Positions 37,077-46,438 of a DNA stretch of 64,000 bases are shown one piece after another. Position 1 is the stretch's first letter; every line of letters begins with the position of its first letter. A program made the translations under genes and the position numbers. The notes beneath the pieces are model-generated. The model was not told where the DNA came from. It saw nothing but the letters and a program-made list of their open reading frames with translations, and did no database searches. The stretch covers positions 20,858 through 84,857 of the forward strand of contig JALHIE010000027.1 of NCBI GenBank assembly GCA_022840285.1. Reading direction: 5' to 3'. Source of the stretch: Porphyromonadaceae bacterium. GTDB taxonomy: Bacteria; Bacteroidota; Bacteroidia; Bacteroidales; Dysgonomonadaceae.

Positions 37077-39770
37077 TTACACTCTTGAAACAGCAATATC
37101 GTAATACTGGAGCAGAATCTCATCTTCTTGAAGCAGAGACTCCTGTATATGGTCGCCCACTGTGATAATTGCCTGGTAGTCCTTTTGCTTGTAACACTCC
37201 TTGAAACCATAGCGTAGTACTTCGAGACGGGTATCTCTCATCCGCCTAGCCTTTGGCTTTTGGGCCTGTTCCAGATACATATTATATTCTTTCATCATCT
37301 TTCTTCCCCGCATAATCTCCATATCGGCAGCCTTTTCGGCATCTGGCTTGCGCCATTTGCCATCAGCGTCTCTGATGAAATTATCTTCCAGAATTTCGGA
37401 TAGCTCAGGAAGAATATCACCTTTCTTAGTGGGAGTCATATTCTTCATCCATTCAGGTTGCAATTCTGAATAGGTCTGGGGTGTTTCCAATTCACGCTTC
37501 AACCATTCAATGCCTTCTGCTTCACTGCCTATAAACAATGCCATTGGCACAATACCTGTTGTTTTACTCTTCTTGTCTTCATATTCCAATGCTTGAGAAG
37601 CCGTAAAGAACATCCCATCGCGCTCAATAAATCGTTCTCGAAGACCCTTCTGAAATTCTTGGGCATTTAGAGGTACTTCAATGCCATGCATAACAAAGTA
37701 TGAAACGACTTTGTCATATAGAATACGCTGATCACGTTCTACAACGCATTCAATATTATTATCTTTAATTAGAACTGGGGATAAATGTTCTAAATGTTCT
37801 TCAATAAAATTCCATATATTTTTTTCTATAGAATCTTTGTTTTCAAACTGCAAAACTATAGAAGGTTTATAGCATGAAATTACGAGATCTTGTTTTACAG
37901 CAGTTGTCGTTGTTATTGAACGCATACCACCTTGTCCTTTATTCAATGCAGCTACATTTGCTAGAACAAATCCTGCTTTAGTTATTGCCTGCCGAATAGA
38001 ATTCCATATACCAGCATTGGTGTTACTAAATTCTACAGTCATCCATTTGCCTGGTTTAAGAACACGATAGTATTCAGCAAAACTTTTCGACATCTTATTT
38101 AAATAAAATGAGAAATTTTTATCCTGACAAGAATTTATGATAGCTTCTGTCTGACTATTTGTTAGAACTTTCAACCATGCTTCTGGTAATATATTGAGTT
38201 CAGAATACATAATGTTTGAACCAAATGGAGGATCTGTAAATATGTAATCTACAGAAGCATCATTAATAGGAAATTTTTCTGCTGATCCTATATACAATGC
38301 ATTATCGAATTCTCGTGGAAAGTATGGAATAGCTCTTAGATATCCACTCAATTTGTCTTCAATTTGTTCAAGTATTGATGTCTCTATGGGCAAGTTCGGT
38401 ATGTATAAGGTGCCTTTTAAATGACCTGCATTCCATCCGCCACCTCCATAAAAATAGTTACTGACATGGATTCGATTCATCTTAGTAGAACGATTCACCA
38501 TTCCTGTAAAAATAAACTTTAGTTTGTTTGACAGTGCTGATTTCTGTATCTTATCAAAGAAAGTAGATAGCGCGATTAGGTTCCTCAAAGTATAAAATTG
38601 ATGAACATAACATATGTTTTGAGCATTTTTGGGTTGTTGTGTATTATAACCATTAGGCAATTCATACGTAGGGACAAAGTAGTTGTTCTTATAATTCATT
38701 ATTCTTTCGAGTAAAGCTTTGTCATATTCATCCGCTTTTTTTTCAAATCTTTTATTACCAACAGAATATACTAGAATTGCCGGAGTAGTTTTGTTAATTG
38801 ACACCGTTTTACCTAAATAATTATCATAGATAGTATTAAAGGCTCTTTTTGTTGAATATTTAGTATGTATAATATTGCAATGAGGGCAATAAAATTCATC
38901 CTTAATGCACTTATTATCCCTATCTATTGCTGCATCCCAATAAACGAATTCCTTGCCACAGTTGGTACATATTAAAATATCACTCCATACCATGTAGTTA
39001 ATTAACCCAATTTCTTTTCTTTCATGCATTGTAGTGTACAACCATTTACACTCTTCCTTTGTTTCACTGAATATTCTTTCAACTTCTTTCTTTAGTTCTA
39101 ACGAATTGACTGGTGTATTATAATTGTATGAAACCAAAGAAGCATATGGAGACAAATCTCCACAAATTGCATGACGTTTCCCCCAATTTGGATGTTTTCC
39201 TGATTGTTCACCCCATTCTCTTTCAATTGACTCTATGTCTTCTTTTGAAGGATTACCACAAGCTTGTGCGGCAATTCCAGTCATCCCTGTTCCTGCAAAC
39301 CCATCGAATACAATGTCGCCCGGTTGGGTATAATGCAAAATATATCGCATGATAGCGGGATGAGGTACTTTTGTATGGTAGGTATGTGCAGTATACACTG
39401 GGTTATTTTTACCTACCTTTACATCATTTGCATATGGCTCTTTCACTTCAAAACGGGCCTGTCGTTTCCCTTCTGCCTGAAGTTGTTCTTTTTCTTTTTC
39501 CCATTCCCCAATAAAATCATTTAACCAGGGGTTGGGACAAGCTGTATAGTATGGGGGATCAGAGAGATTGACAATATCGTCATCTTCTCCAATAGGAAAG
39601 CCTTCTATCTTTTTTAGTTCCGGCAGTTTCTTGCGAAGCTCTTCCCGAAAATAATCCCGACGAGCCTCTTCACATGGAAATTCCATTCCAAAGCAAACTA
39701 CGGGTTCGGGGTTTAAACTGGTCTCCTCAAATTCATCATCAAGAAACAGCCTGGGGTCTTTATTGCTCAT
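37077..39770 (-). CDS. Adenine-specific DNA methyltransferase, PglXI-like
   Basis: 897 residues. The order is motif IV first (LSDPPYYTACPNPWL, DPPYY at 71-75) then the SAM motif (DIVFDGFAGTGMTG, about 153-165), the permuted beta-type arrangement. A CxxC...CxxC zinc-knuckle-like pair (268-271 and 295-298) follows, and a second catalytic-like motif TDPPFGSNIMYSEL (DPPFG at 513-517). The C-terminal 250 residues are helical and acidic. BREX type 3 uses a DNA methylase of this general size (PglXI) to mark host DNA. Which of the two DPP motifs is catalytic is not clear by eye. Confidence 0.85.
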   Translation of the reverse strand: MSNKDPRLFLDDEFEETSLNPEPVVCFGMEFPCEEARRDYFREELRKKLPELKKIEGFPIGEDDDIVNLSDPPYYTACPNPWLNDFIGEWEKEKEQLQAEGKRQARFEVKEPYANDVKVGKNNPVYTAHTYHTKVPHPAIMRYILHYTQPGDIVFDGFAGTGMTGIAAQACGNPSKEDIESIEREWGEQSGKHPNWGKRHAICGDLSPYASLVSYNYNTPVNSLELKKEVERIFSETKEECKWLYTTMHERKEIGLINYMVWSDILICTNCGKEFVYWDAAIDRDNKCIKDEFYCPHCNIIHTKYSTKRAFNTIYDNYLGKTVSINKTTPAILVYSVGNKRFEKKADEYDKALLERIMNYKNNYFVPTYELPNGYNTQQPKNAQNICYVHQFYTLRNLIALSTFFDKIQKSALSNKLKFIFTGMVNRSTKMNRIHVSNYFYGGGGWNAGHLKGTLYIPNLPIETSILEQIEDKLSGYLRAIPYFPREFDNALYIGSAEKFPINDASVDYIFTDPPFGSNIMYSELNILPEAWLKVLTNSQTEAIINSCQDKNFSFYLNKMSKSFAEYYRVLKPGKWMTVEFSNTNAGIWNSIRQAITKAGFVLANVAALNKGQGGMRSITTTTAVKQDLVISCYKPSIVLQFENKDSIEKNIWNFIEEHLEHLSPVLIKDNNIECVVERDQRILYDKVVSYFVMHGIEVPLNAQEFQKGLRERFIERDGMFFTASQALEYEDKKSKTTGIVPMALFIGSEAEGIEWLKRELETPQTYSELQPEWMKNMTPTKKGDILPELSEILEDNFIRDADGKWRKPDAEKAADMEIMRGRKMMKEYNMYLEQAQKPKARRMRDTRLEVLRYGFKECYKQKDYQAIITVGDHIQESLLQEDEILLQYYDIAVSRV

Positions 39771-39787
39771 ATTTGGTTTTATTCTCT

Positions 39788-42700
39788 TTATTTGATTATG
39801 ATACGTACATCTTCCGGACGGTGTCCACGGCTTTGGGCCTCTATGTATTCAGCCAAAGCCTCAATAGCTTGTTGCTTAGTCATAGGCTTAGAAAAGATTC
39901 GAAGCATATCCCCATGATTGATCTCGATTTTCGTGAAACTACGCTGTAATTTAGTAATAATTTCTATCAACGGATGTGCATACTGCCGATTGAGTTTGAT
40001 CACTCCATCGGCAAACTGCTGAATCATGGTCTTTTCCTGATGGCTCAGCATCTCCTGATTGCGCTTAGTTGTAGGATCATCCAGAGCATCACGGAATTGC
40101 TGCTCATATTCAGCGAAAATTTCGCTCAACTCGTCCTGTAATTCTCCAATTTGTGGTAGCTGCTCTCGCTGAAGTGTGGGATTGAAGCCATCGGGAGCTG
40201 TGGGCATGGATAGGATTGTCTGCTTACTGACAGTTGGATTCACAACTTGCAGCAGTGCTAATTTTCTTAACCATGCATCATACCGGGAAGGGTTAATGAA
40301 AGGTGCATCGCGAATAGTATCGCACACCTGTTTATAGTCATTGGCCCTAAGTTTCTGTGCCTTGCTATAGTCAATCTCACTGATATGTGCTTTTACATAT
40401 TCGCTCATATACCAATCGGCATATCGCTCTTTTAGGGTCTTAAGTTCTGATTTATAGTTATCAACCACAGTTTTGTCCTGGCCTATTACCTCTTTAATAT
40501 TGCTAATACCTGCGATAATATCCTCTTTGAGATTGGGCTCATTGATGTTGGACAGCGCAGTGCGTAGATAGCCAATCATATCCTTGAAGACATTCAACTC
40601 TTCCAGCATACGTTCTGTGTCATCCAGCTTCCGCAAAGTTTCGTTCATCGCTTTTTTAACCACATCGATAGACCAATCAATATTGCGCATCTTGGCTTTG
40701 GTGTTGTATCGCTGAAGTTGGTTGCAAATGCCTTTTAAACGAACAAGTTCCTTGTCAAATTCCGAAGCTTCTTCGCTTGAGATCACTTCAATGTCACCGG
40801 CAAAACGATAGTCTCCTTGAATCTTATGCTGTAAAGTGACCACGCGGTTCTCGATGCTTTGTGCCTTGCTCGACAAATCGGCAAACACACTGCTGTTTGG
40901 ACTATCCAATTCATTCACACGGTCTATACCCAGCAGGCCCAACATCAACTCACGAACCAAGGCAACATTCAATCCTTTGGGGGGACATATATTCGAGAAT
41001 GTGTAATTATCTTGCGGATTCAGTTTGTTGATATCGGCAATGTTGCTCGCATTGATACGTGTACCTCCTTGTAGCACAATCTCTATTTCACCCAAGGCTG
41101 CCATGGTTGCCATCACCAACATTTGCAAATCGGCCTCAATATGAAAATCGGAGGAGATGTACTCGTGTGTTTCATCGAAGAACAAATCCAATATCTCATC
41201 CCGATTCACTACTTGACCATCTTTTGCCTCCAGTTTCTGCTTCAGACTACGGGCATATTGCGAGTGATCGGTGCTAAGGCGACCGTCATTCCACAAACCA
41301 AGTCCCATCAGGATGGCTTCTCCATTTCGGTTTATGATGGTAGGGTTGGCTATTTTAGCACGAGCTGAACGCAAAAGATTATCACGATTTTCCCGTGTCA
41401 AAGGTTGACCCAATTGTGAGAACTTCGGGTAATGAGGGTTCTCTGCCTCAAACTGCAGCTCCATAATATAAGAAGTGACCGCACTGATGGCATCAATTTT
41501 TGATTCTGCTTGTGCTCCCTGCATTGTTTCCATAGCAAGCTTTTCACCCAAATACTCCACCATGGTTTTGGCAAGAAACTGTTGGTTGAAAAGTTCACGT
41601 GCTTCCTTAAAGAATTTTTCGCGGAGTTGTTTGTAGCGAGGCTTTTCATCGCTACTTGCACTGCCTTCTTGAGAGAGAGCAGAACCATAGAGCGTAACTT
41701 TCTTTTTGAACTCATCGCTCAAATCGTCCATCAGGAAGAAAACGCTATCTTTCTCTGTAGGATAAGATTTCCCAGCTGAATCAAAGATAGGCATAAAGTA
41801 GATGTAGAAATGCTGCTGTGGCTGAGTGGTTGAACGATCATTCGGATTACCCATAAAGATATATCCGGCACGATGGCATTTGTGGGATAACCATTCTATA
41901 TTGTGTGCCCAGATCCGGAAATTGCGACGGTATGTCTCGCCTTCCACCGGCAGTACTTCGGCCAGAAACATATAGAAGTATTCATCTTTCTGAGCGTCTC
42001 CCATCTGTGCGGCATAATCCTTCACCTTCTGTTCGTAATTGACGCCTCCTTCTATTCTGAGGTGGTATTCATTGTTTTCTCCTTTTTCAAAATATTGTCC
42101 GATGGTGGCCGAAACAATTGCATCCAAAGTACGGTTAAATGCCAAATCTACCAACTCATCGTAGTTTTCACACGTATGATCGATATGGCAAAGGTCGTTG
42201 GCCAACGATTCGGCAGTAACTCCATTGTGCTGACTAAGGTCTGCTTGAAGCATCTTGATGGCTGCAGCAGATACAATACGGTGAGCCAACGTTCTTTTAG
42301 GAGCAAGGCCCTTCGTAAAGTTATCTCTTATCTTTTGATCAATCAGTTCAGTAATATCGCTCACCTTACTTACATCGGGGTCGGCCTTCAGATCTACATT
42401 GTGCTGTATATCTTTCCAATAGGAGTCATAAGAGATTAGACCAGGCTCGTTTGTAGGCACCTCATCGTTCATGATACCTTCAAACTTATGGGATAGTGTC
42501 TTTAACACTTCACGTTGACTTTTGCCGATGCGTATCAAGGAAAAATTATCAAAGTAGCTTGGATGCACGGGATATAAGTTCACATAAGTATCCAGGTTGT
42601 TATTCATATTTGGAAACATAACCAGAAATTGAGACAGATGTTGGCGAATCTGTGCTTTCTGATGTTCATCCTTTCGTAACAACCGTTGTTGTACGATGTA

Positions 42701-43456
42701 TTGTACATCTTCTTTCTTTATAGTGAGGTCAACATATCGTTCGTTCACTCTTCCCAGCATATCTTTGGCAAATTGAAATTCGGGAGAGCGGTAAATAAGT
42801 TCCTGTACACCAAATACCATACGAAAATGGGTACGATCGCTCATTTGACCCAACGCCTGCAAAACAGCCAGATCACGATTCAGTTTAGCGGGTTCACTGC
42901 GACCTTTTAAATAGGATAACATTTCATCGATGACAAGCATAAAGCCTTTTTCAGGGTATTTTTCTTCAAAGGCTGCCATCATGCACTCTATCTTTTCAGA
43001 GTAAGATTTAGGAGAATCATCACCCGAAATGGAATATTCAACACCCCATTGCGCCAAAGCCGAATCAATCTTATAAGTGATAATATCCCACAATTCCTGA
43101 TTGTGCCCCAATTCAAAACGATAAACCATGTATTTTCCAGCAATCGTTTTGAGCCAGTCTTTTGCTTTCTCACTCTGTACCATGGGTAGGTAATCCGCAT
43201 TCTCAGCAATGATGGAGAATAGTGACATCAAGTGAGATTTACCGGTACCATAATTACCCACAATCTGGATACCTTTTGTTTCTGTTGTGGCATTCAAATC
43301 GAGTGTTGCACAGATTTTCGGAATAATGTAGTTTTCGAAGGTATTGGAAAACACAAAGTTTTTTACCACTTTTGCACGATAATCATCATCATCGAGTTTC
43401 CCAAACTTGATGATTTCATCAATCGGGTCAAATTGAATCAAATCTCTGTATCTCAT
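39788..43456 (-). CDS. DUF6079/BrxC-like large P-loop ATPase
   Basis: 1222 residues. Walker A is GNYGTGKSHL (67-74 core) in the context GIQIVGNYGTGKSHLMSL, and Walker B is FMLVIDEM (172-179). The remaining kilobase-scale region is helical with long coiled-coil-like stretches near residues 840-1000. The general plan fits BrxC-type STAND/AAA ATPases of BREX, specifically the DUF6079 form. It starts directly after the BrxF-like gene and ends 18 bp before the methyltransferase. Confidence 0.85.
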   Translation of the reverse strand: MRYRDLIQFDPIDEIIKFGKLDDDDYRAKVVKNFVFSNTFENYIIPKICATLDLNATTETKGIQIVGNYGTGKSHLMSLFSIIAENADYLPMVQSEKAKDWLKTIAGKYMVYRFELGHNQELWDIITYKIDSALAQWGVEYSISGDDSPKSYSEKIECMMAAFEEKYPEKGFMLVIDEMLSYLKGRSEPAKLNRDLAVLQALGQMSDRTHFRMVFGVQELIYRSPEFQFAKDMLGRVNERYVDLTIKKEDVQYIVQQRLLRKDEHQKAQIRQHLSQFLVMFPNMNNNLDTYVNLYPVHPSYFDNFSLIRIGKSQREVLKTLSHKFEGIMNDEVPTNEPGLISYDSYWKDIQHNVDLKADPDVSKVSDITELIDQKIRDNFTKGLAPKRTLAHRIVSAAAIKMLQADLSQHNGVTAESLANDLCHIDHTCENYDELVDLAFNRTLDAIVSATIGQYFEKGENNEYHLRIEGGVNYEQKVKDYAAQMGDAQKDEYFYMFLAEVLPVEGETYRRNFRIWAHNIEWLSHKCHRAGYIFMGNPNDRSTTQPQQHFYIYFMPIFDSAGKSYPTEKDSVFFLMDDLSDEFKKKVTLYGSALSQEGSASSDEKPRYKQLREKFFKEARELFNQQFLAKTMVEYLGEKLAMETMQGAQAESKIDAISAVTSYIMELQFEAENPHYPKFSQLGQPLTRENRDNLLRSARAKIANPTIINRNGEAILMGLGLWNDGRLSTDHSQYARSLKQKLEAKDGQVVNRDEILDLFFDETHEYISSDFHIEADLQMLVMATMAALGEIEIVLQGGTRINASNIADINKLNPQDNYTFSNICPPKGLNVALVRELMLGLLGIDRVNELDSPNSSVFADLSSKAQSIENRVVTLQHKIQGDYRFAGDIEVISSEEASEFDKELVRLKGICNQLQRYNTKAKMRNIDWSIDVVKKAMNETLRKLDDTERMLEELNVFKDMIGYLRTALSNINEPNLKEDIIAGISNIKEVIGQDKTVVDNYKSELKTLKERYADWYMSEYVKAHISEIDYSKAQKLRANDYKQVCDTIRDAPFINPSRYDAWLRKLALLQVVNPTVSKQTILSMPTAPDGFNPTLQREQLPQIGELQDELSEIFAEYEQQFRDALDDPTTKRNQEMLSHQEKTMIQQFADGVIKLNRQYAHPLIEIITKLQRSFTKIEINHGDMLRIFSKPMTKQQAIEALAEYIEAQSRGHRPEDVRIIIK

Positions 43457-43457
43457 T

Positions 43458-43877
43458 CTATAAGGTCTTATATGTTATATCTTTCAAGTTTAATGAATAC
43501 TTGGTTTCGTTGTTTGTGGTAAGAAAGAAGACATGGTTATGAATAGTACCTTCGTGATGAATGATTAACACTCTGGTCCTCGACCACGAATCGACTTTCG
43601 CATGAAGATTGATATGCAATGCAGGTTCAAAGAGGATACCAATATTTCGGATAGCAACATAATCGCCAACATCAGGATCTTGTATTGTATATTGATCAAT
43701 AATCTTGTCAAGAGCTTCTTCGGCCACCATTGAGAGCCGTTTTTCATGAAGTATATGCTCTATTGCTGCAGATAATTCAGTTCCCACATCCACAAACGAT
43801 ATATCTTCTATCTCACGCTTGATAAAAAGCAGTTTGTGCCGGGAATTTGCAGCTATATGTTGTTTCCATGTTTCCAT
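43458..43877 (-). CDS. BrxF-like protein without a P-loop, first gene of the BREX-like operon
   Basis: 139 residues. The position (directly before the DUF6079 ATPase), length, and the segments FVDVGTELS and IRNIGILFEPALHI (about 77-89) match my memory of BREX-3 BrxF, where they follow a Walker A. Here the N-terminus reads ANSRHKLLFIKREI, which lacks the GxxxxGK[ST] loop. It therefore looks like a BrxF relative that cannot bind ATP in the usual way. The family assignment is inferred from pattern and context and needs a profile search. Confidence 0.6.
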   Translation of the reverse strand: METWKQHIAANSRHKLLFIKREIEDISFVDVGTELSAAIEHILHEKRLSMVAEEALDKIIDQYTIQDPDVGDYVAIRNIGILFEPALHINLHAKVDSWSRTRVLIIHHEGTIHNHVFFLTTNNETKYSLNLKDITYKTL

Positions 43878-43952
43878 TTATTGGATTTCTTCTTTGAAAG
43901 GATAATGTAATTTTTCCTTATTTTCTAAAGTAGTGTACGAAATATAACATAG

Positions 43953-43960
43953 CAAAGATA
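43953..43960 (-). promoter_or_regulatory. TAnnTTTG promoter box of the BREX-like operon
   Basis: Minus-strand TATCTTTG about 76 bp upstream of the first gene. No other good box was seen in 43878-44116. Confidence 0.5.
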
Positions 43961-44116
43961 ACGAAGATATTTCAAACCTCTTAAAAGATTTTTTGAAATC
44001 GTAATATCGTTACATGAACTGAACTGAAAAATAAATCGTTAAGCACGTAATAACCGGAAACGCTGGGTATAATTCAACACCGACTCATCGCTGGGTCGTG
44101 CCGACCGCTCAGAGTC

Positions 44117-45382
44117 CTATTTATTAGGTGTAGATTTTTTTTCATCATCACCGTTTGTTTTAGTCTTTTTCATAGATTTCTTAGGACTGTCAGTTTTATT
44201 CAAAGAAGAATCAAAAAAGTCAGATATATTTTTTGATGCTAACTTTTGAGCACTTAGCATGTCTGAAATACTTTTTGAAGTCATTGCCTGAGAACTCAAT
44301 ATATCAGAAATACTAATCGGTTTATATGATTGGGCACTAAGCATATCTGAAATACTCTTTGAAGTAATTGCTTGAGAACTTAACGTGTCAGAAATATTAA
44401 TTGGTTTACAGGTCTGAGCACTTAGCATGTCTAAAATACTCTTTGAAGCAAGTGAGTGTGTGTTCAAAATATCACTTAAATTAGTATAATATTTTTCATC
44501 TGAAACACGAATATCTTTTACTTCTTCAATCGTCTCATCTTTAATTTCTGGTAGCAAACCTCTTTCCTTTGCATAAGTTAAAAACTGGTCAGCATTATAA
44601 ATTAGAATTCTTATTCCTGTAAAATCAAAAAATTCCTTTATTAATTCTTCTCTTGGTCTTAAAGTTTTCCCTTTTTCAATTGTCCACCAATCTTCCTTTC
44701 TATCATCAGTTATAAAAATGAGAGGATTTTTTTTGTTTTTCGTATAATTAATTAATTCTTTCCAGACAATCAAATCACCATAAATGTTTCTGAGCCCTTT
44801 TTTTTGCTTTGTGTTTTCATCTTTATATCCAGGAGGGATTTCATTAGCATACCTTTCTTTTCCCTCTGAATAAATCTTAGTTAATTCATCTTTTGAGAAT
44901 TCTTCACCCACACTATCATCAAAAAGTTCAGTAATTTCATTTAATACAGTATCTTCAGTTTTGAAATCTGGATGATTCGCTTTTTGTTTTTCAAGCTCAT
45001 TGGATACATTCTCCAAGAAATTATCATGTGTTTTTATTATTTCATCTATTAGGATTGACGGATGCTTTTTATAGTGATTTAATTGCTTTTGTAAGTTTTT
45101 ATCAAAATTTTCTATAAGAAGAGAATTAATATCATCATATGATTTTTCGATTCCTTCAATTACCCCAAGTCTGTTTTCATGATATTCAAATGCGGCTTGA
45201 TATGGAAGAAATAGCTTATCTTTTATCGTTTTCAATGCTCGAATAAAATCATTTCTTGTATTTACCGTATATCGATATAAGTTTAAAAGTGTATTTGCAT
45301 CAAAAGCAAATACTCCTTTGCTCCAAGCTTCGTCAGTTTCTTTTTTATCTGGCGAATAATATCCAATAAATTTCTTTTTCAT
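44117..45382 (-). CDS. PIN-like (PIN_8/DUF4935-type) protein with 14-residue repeat tail
   Basis: 421 residues. The N-terminal half is PIN-like: FAFDANTLLNLYRY (first acidic residue), the middle YGDLIVWKELI, and PLIFITDDRKEDWW (later acidic pair). That supports a metal-dependent RNase fold of the PIN_8 group. From about residue 299 to 393 the protein is made of tandem 14-residue units such as SKSISDMLSAQSYK and PISISDILSSQAMT, followed by a Lys-rich tail. The gene is upstream of the BREX-like operon on the same strand but has a 239-bp gap, so it is probably a separate unit. The enzymatic role is inferred from the fold. Confidence 0.75.
   Translation of the reverse strand: MKKKFIGYYSPDKKETDEAWSKGVFAFDANTLLNLYRYTVNTRNDFIRALKTIKDKLFLPYQAAFEYHENRLGVIEGIEKSYDDINSLLIENFDKNLQKQLNHYKKHPSILIDEIIKTHDNFLENVSNELEKQKANHPDFKTEDTVLNEITELFDDSVGEEFSKDELTKIYSEGKERYANEIPPGYKDENTKQKKGLRNIYGDLIVWKELINYTKNKKNPLIFITDDRKEDWWTIEKGKTLRPREELIKEFFDFTGIRILIYNADQFLTYAKERGLLPEIKDETIEEVKDIRVSDEKYYTNLSDILNTHSLASKSILDMLSAQTCKPINISDTLSSQAITSKSISDMLSAQSYKPISISDILSSQAMTSKSISDMLSAQKLASKNISDFFDSSLNKTDSPKKSMKKTKTNGDDEKKSTPNK
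44204..44488 (-). repeat. Tandem 14-residue coding repeats in the PIN-like gene
   Basis: Seven units (the last partial) share an I-S-D-x-L-S core. Alternate units are most alike, giving a 28-residue (84-bp) higher-order period. Confidence 0.85.
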
Positions 45383-45499
45383 ATGTTTTCTGTTTAATTT
45401 CTGACTAACTTAAAATTAAATGTCAGTAATTCAATGGTTTATATTATGGGTTTTATTCAGTTTTCATTCACTTTTTTGACCATTCTATTACGTTAGCTT

Positions 45500-45665
45500 A
45501 AGTAGTCAATGTCTCTGGAATAGGGTGAATTACGCCTAAAGTTTTCGGGATTTGCGTTAGGGCGGGTTTCGGAGCACAAAGCATCAAGTTTACACGTCAC
45601 CCCGCCTGACACAAAATCCGTGTTATGCGGTCGTGCTTCTCTGTCCGTTATACAAATTTCTATAT
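45500..45665. repeat. Structured intergenic region with imperfect dyads
   Basis: GTTAGGGCGGG pairs imperfectly with CCCGCC-TGAC about 35 bases further on, with related ACAAA-containing blocks between. The 63-codon frame across this region (45493-45684) looks accidental. Such GC-rich dyads occur between cassette-like genes in Bacteroidota; no proper attC ends were found. Confidence 0.4.
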
Positions 45666-45667
45666 TT

Positions 45668-46438
45668 TTATTTGTCAATTTCATTATAAAGCTGTGAAAT
45701 GATGTCAGTGTAATTATTCTTTTCGCAAATCTTTATTAGTTCTTCAAAATTGTCAGGAGTCAAATGTTTAAGAAGTAATTCCTTTTTCGTTTTGTCTGAA
45801 AGCTTGGAATAATGAATACCCCAAATCAAGCTAGTTTTGTCTTTGTAGGTGAAGTTGGTATCAAAGTTTAATCTCAGTCCAATTAGTTCGGATAAACGAT
45901 TGTCTAGGTCTTTTTTCTTCAGTCTTTGGTTGCACCAAGTTGTTATTGCCTTGTTGGGTTTAGGATAACGAAGAAGTCTATTTTGTATGTGTTCTGAAAT
46001 TTCATAATTGTCTATGAGCCAGTCAATGTTTTCTTGTGAAAGTTCAATGTCTTTAATTGTCACGCTTAAACTCCAAACAATCGTCTCATTGACTTCATTT
46101 ATTAATGACTTGAAAACGAAAAACAATTTGTCAGAAGTTTTGCTGTCAATAAAAGAGTTATCATATTGCCAGCGAATTAACTTGATGAAGGTAATTTTCT
46201 GAAAACGTTGATTGCTTTTTATTTTTTCAATAACAGTGTCAAGAAGATGATTTAAAATACGTTTGTCAGGTTTTGCATACCTAATAAGGTCTTTATACTC
46301 AAGAATCGTTTTGTAGTCCTGAAATATTTCGTCTGGAATCTGTGTTGGAAAATGTCTTAGAAAAGAATTTTCAAGCAGTATAAATTGTTCAGGTGTCAAT
46401 TTCATTTTGTTCATTCTTTTGGCGAAATACTGTCGCAA
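45668..46438 (-). CDS. Hypothetical helical protein (256 aa)
   Basis: I do not recognise this protein. It is lysine- and leucine-rich with repeated helical pairs, including the recurring motif RYAKPDKRILNHL / RYPKPNKAITTWC about 115 residues apart, which suggests an internal helical repeat. Three early Met codons leave the start uncertain (46438, 46414 or 46408). It has its own promoter box upstream and lies between the PIN-like gene and decayed phage-type genes. Confidence 0.6.
   Translation of the reverse strand: MRQYFAKRMNKMKLTPEQFILLENSFLRHFPTQIPDEIFQDYKTILEYKDLIRYAKPDKRILNHLLDTVIEKIKSNQRFQKITFIKLIRWQYDNSFIDSKTSDKLFFVFKSLINEVNETIVWSLSVTIKDIELSQENIDWLIDNYEISEHIQNRLLRYPKPNKAITTWCNQRLKKKDLDNRLSELIGLRLNFDTNFTYKDKTSLIWGIHYSKLSDKTKKELLLKHLTPDNFEELIKICEKNNYTDIISQLYNEIDK

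Noticed and set aside
30730..43877. DISARM system
   Set aside because: PglZ, a DUF6079/BrxC-like ATPase and absence of DrmB (DUF1998) point to BREX instead.
45493..45684. 63-residue minus-strand ORF
   Set aside because: Covers the dyad-rich intergenic region, has no ribosome-binding signal and an atypical composition.
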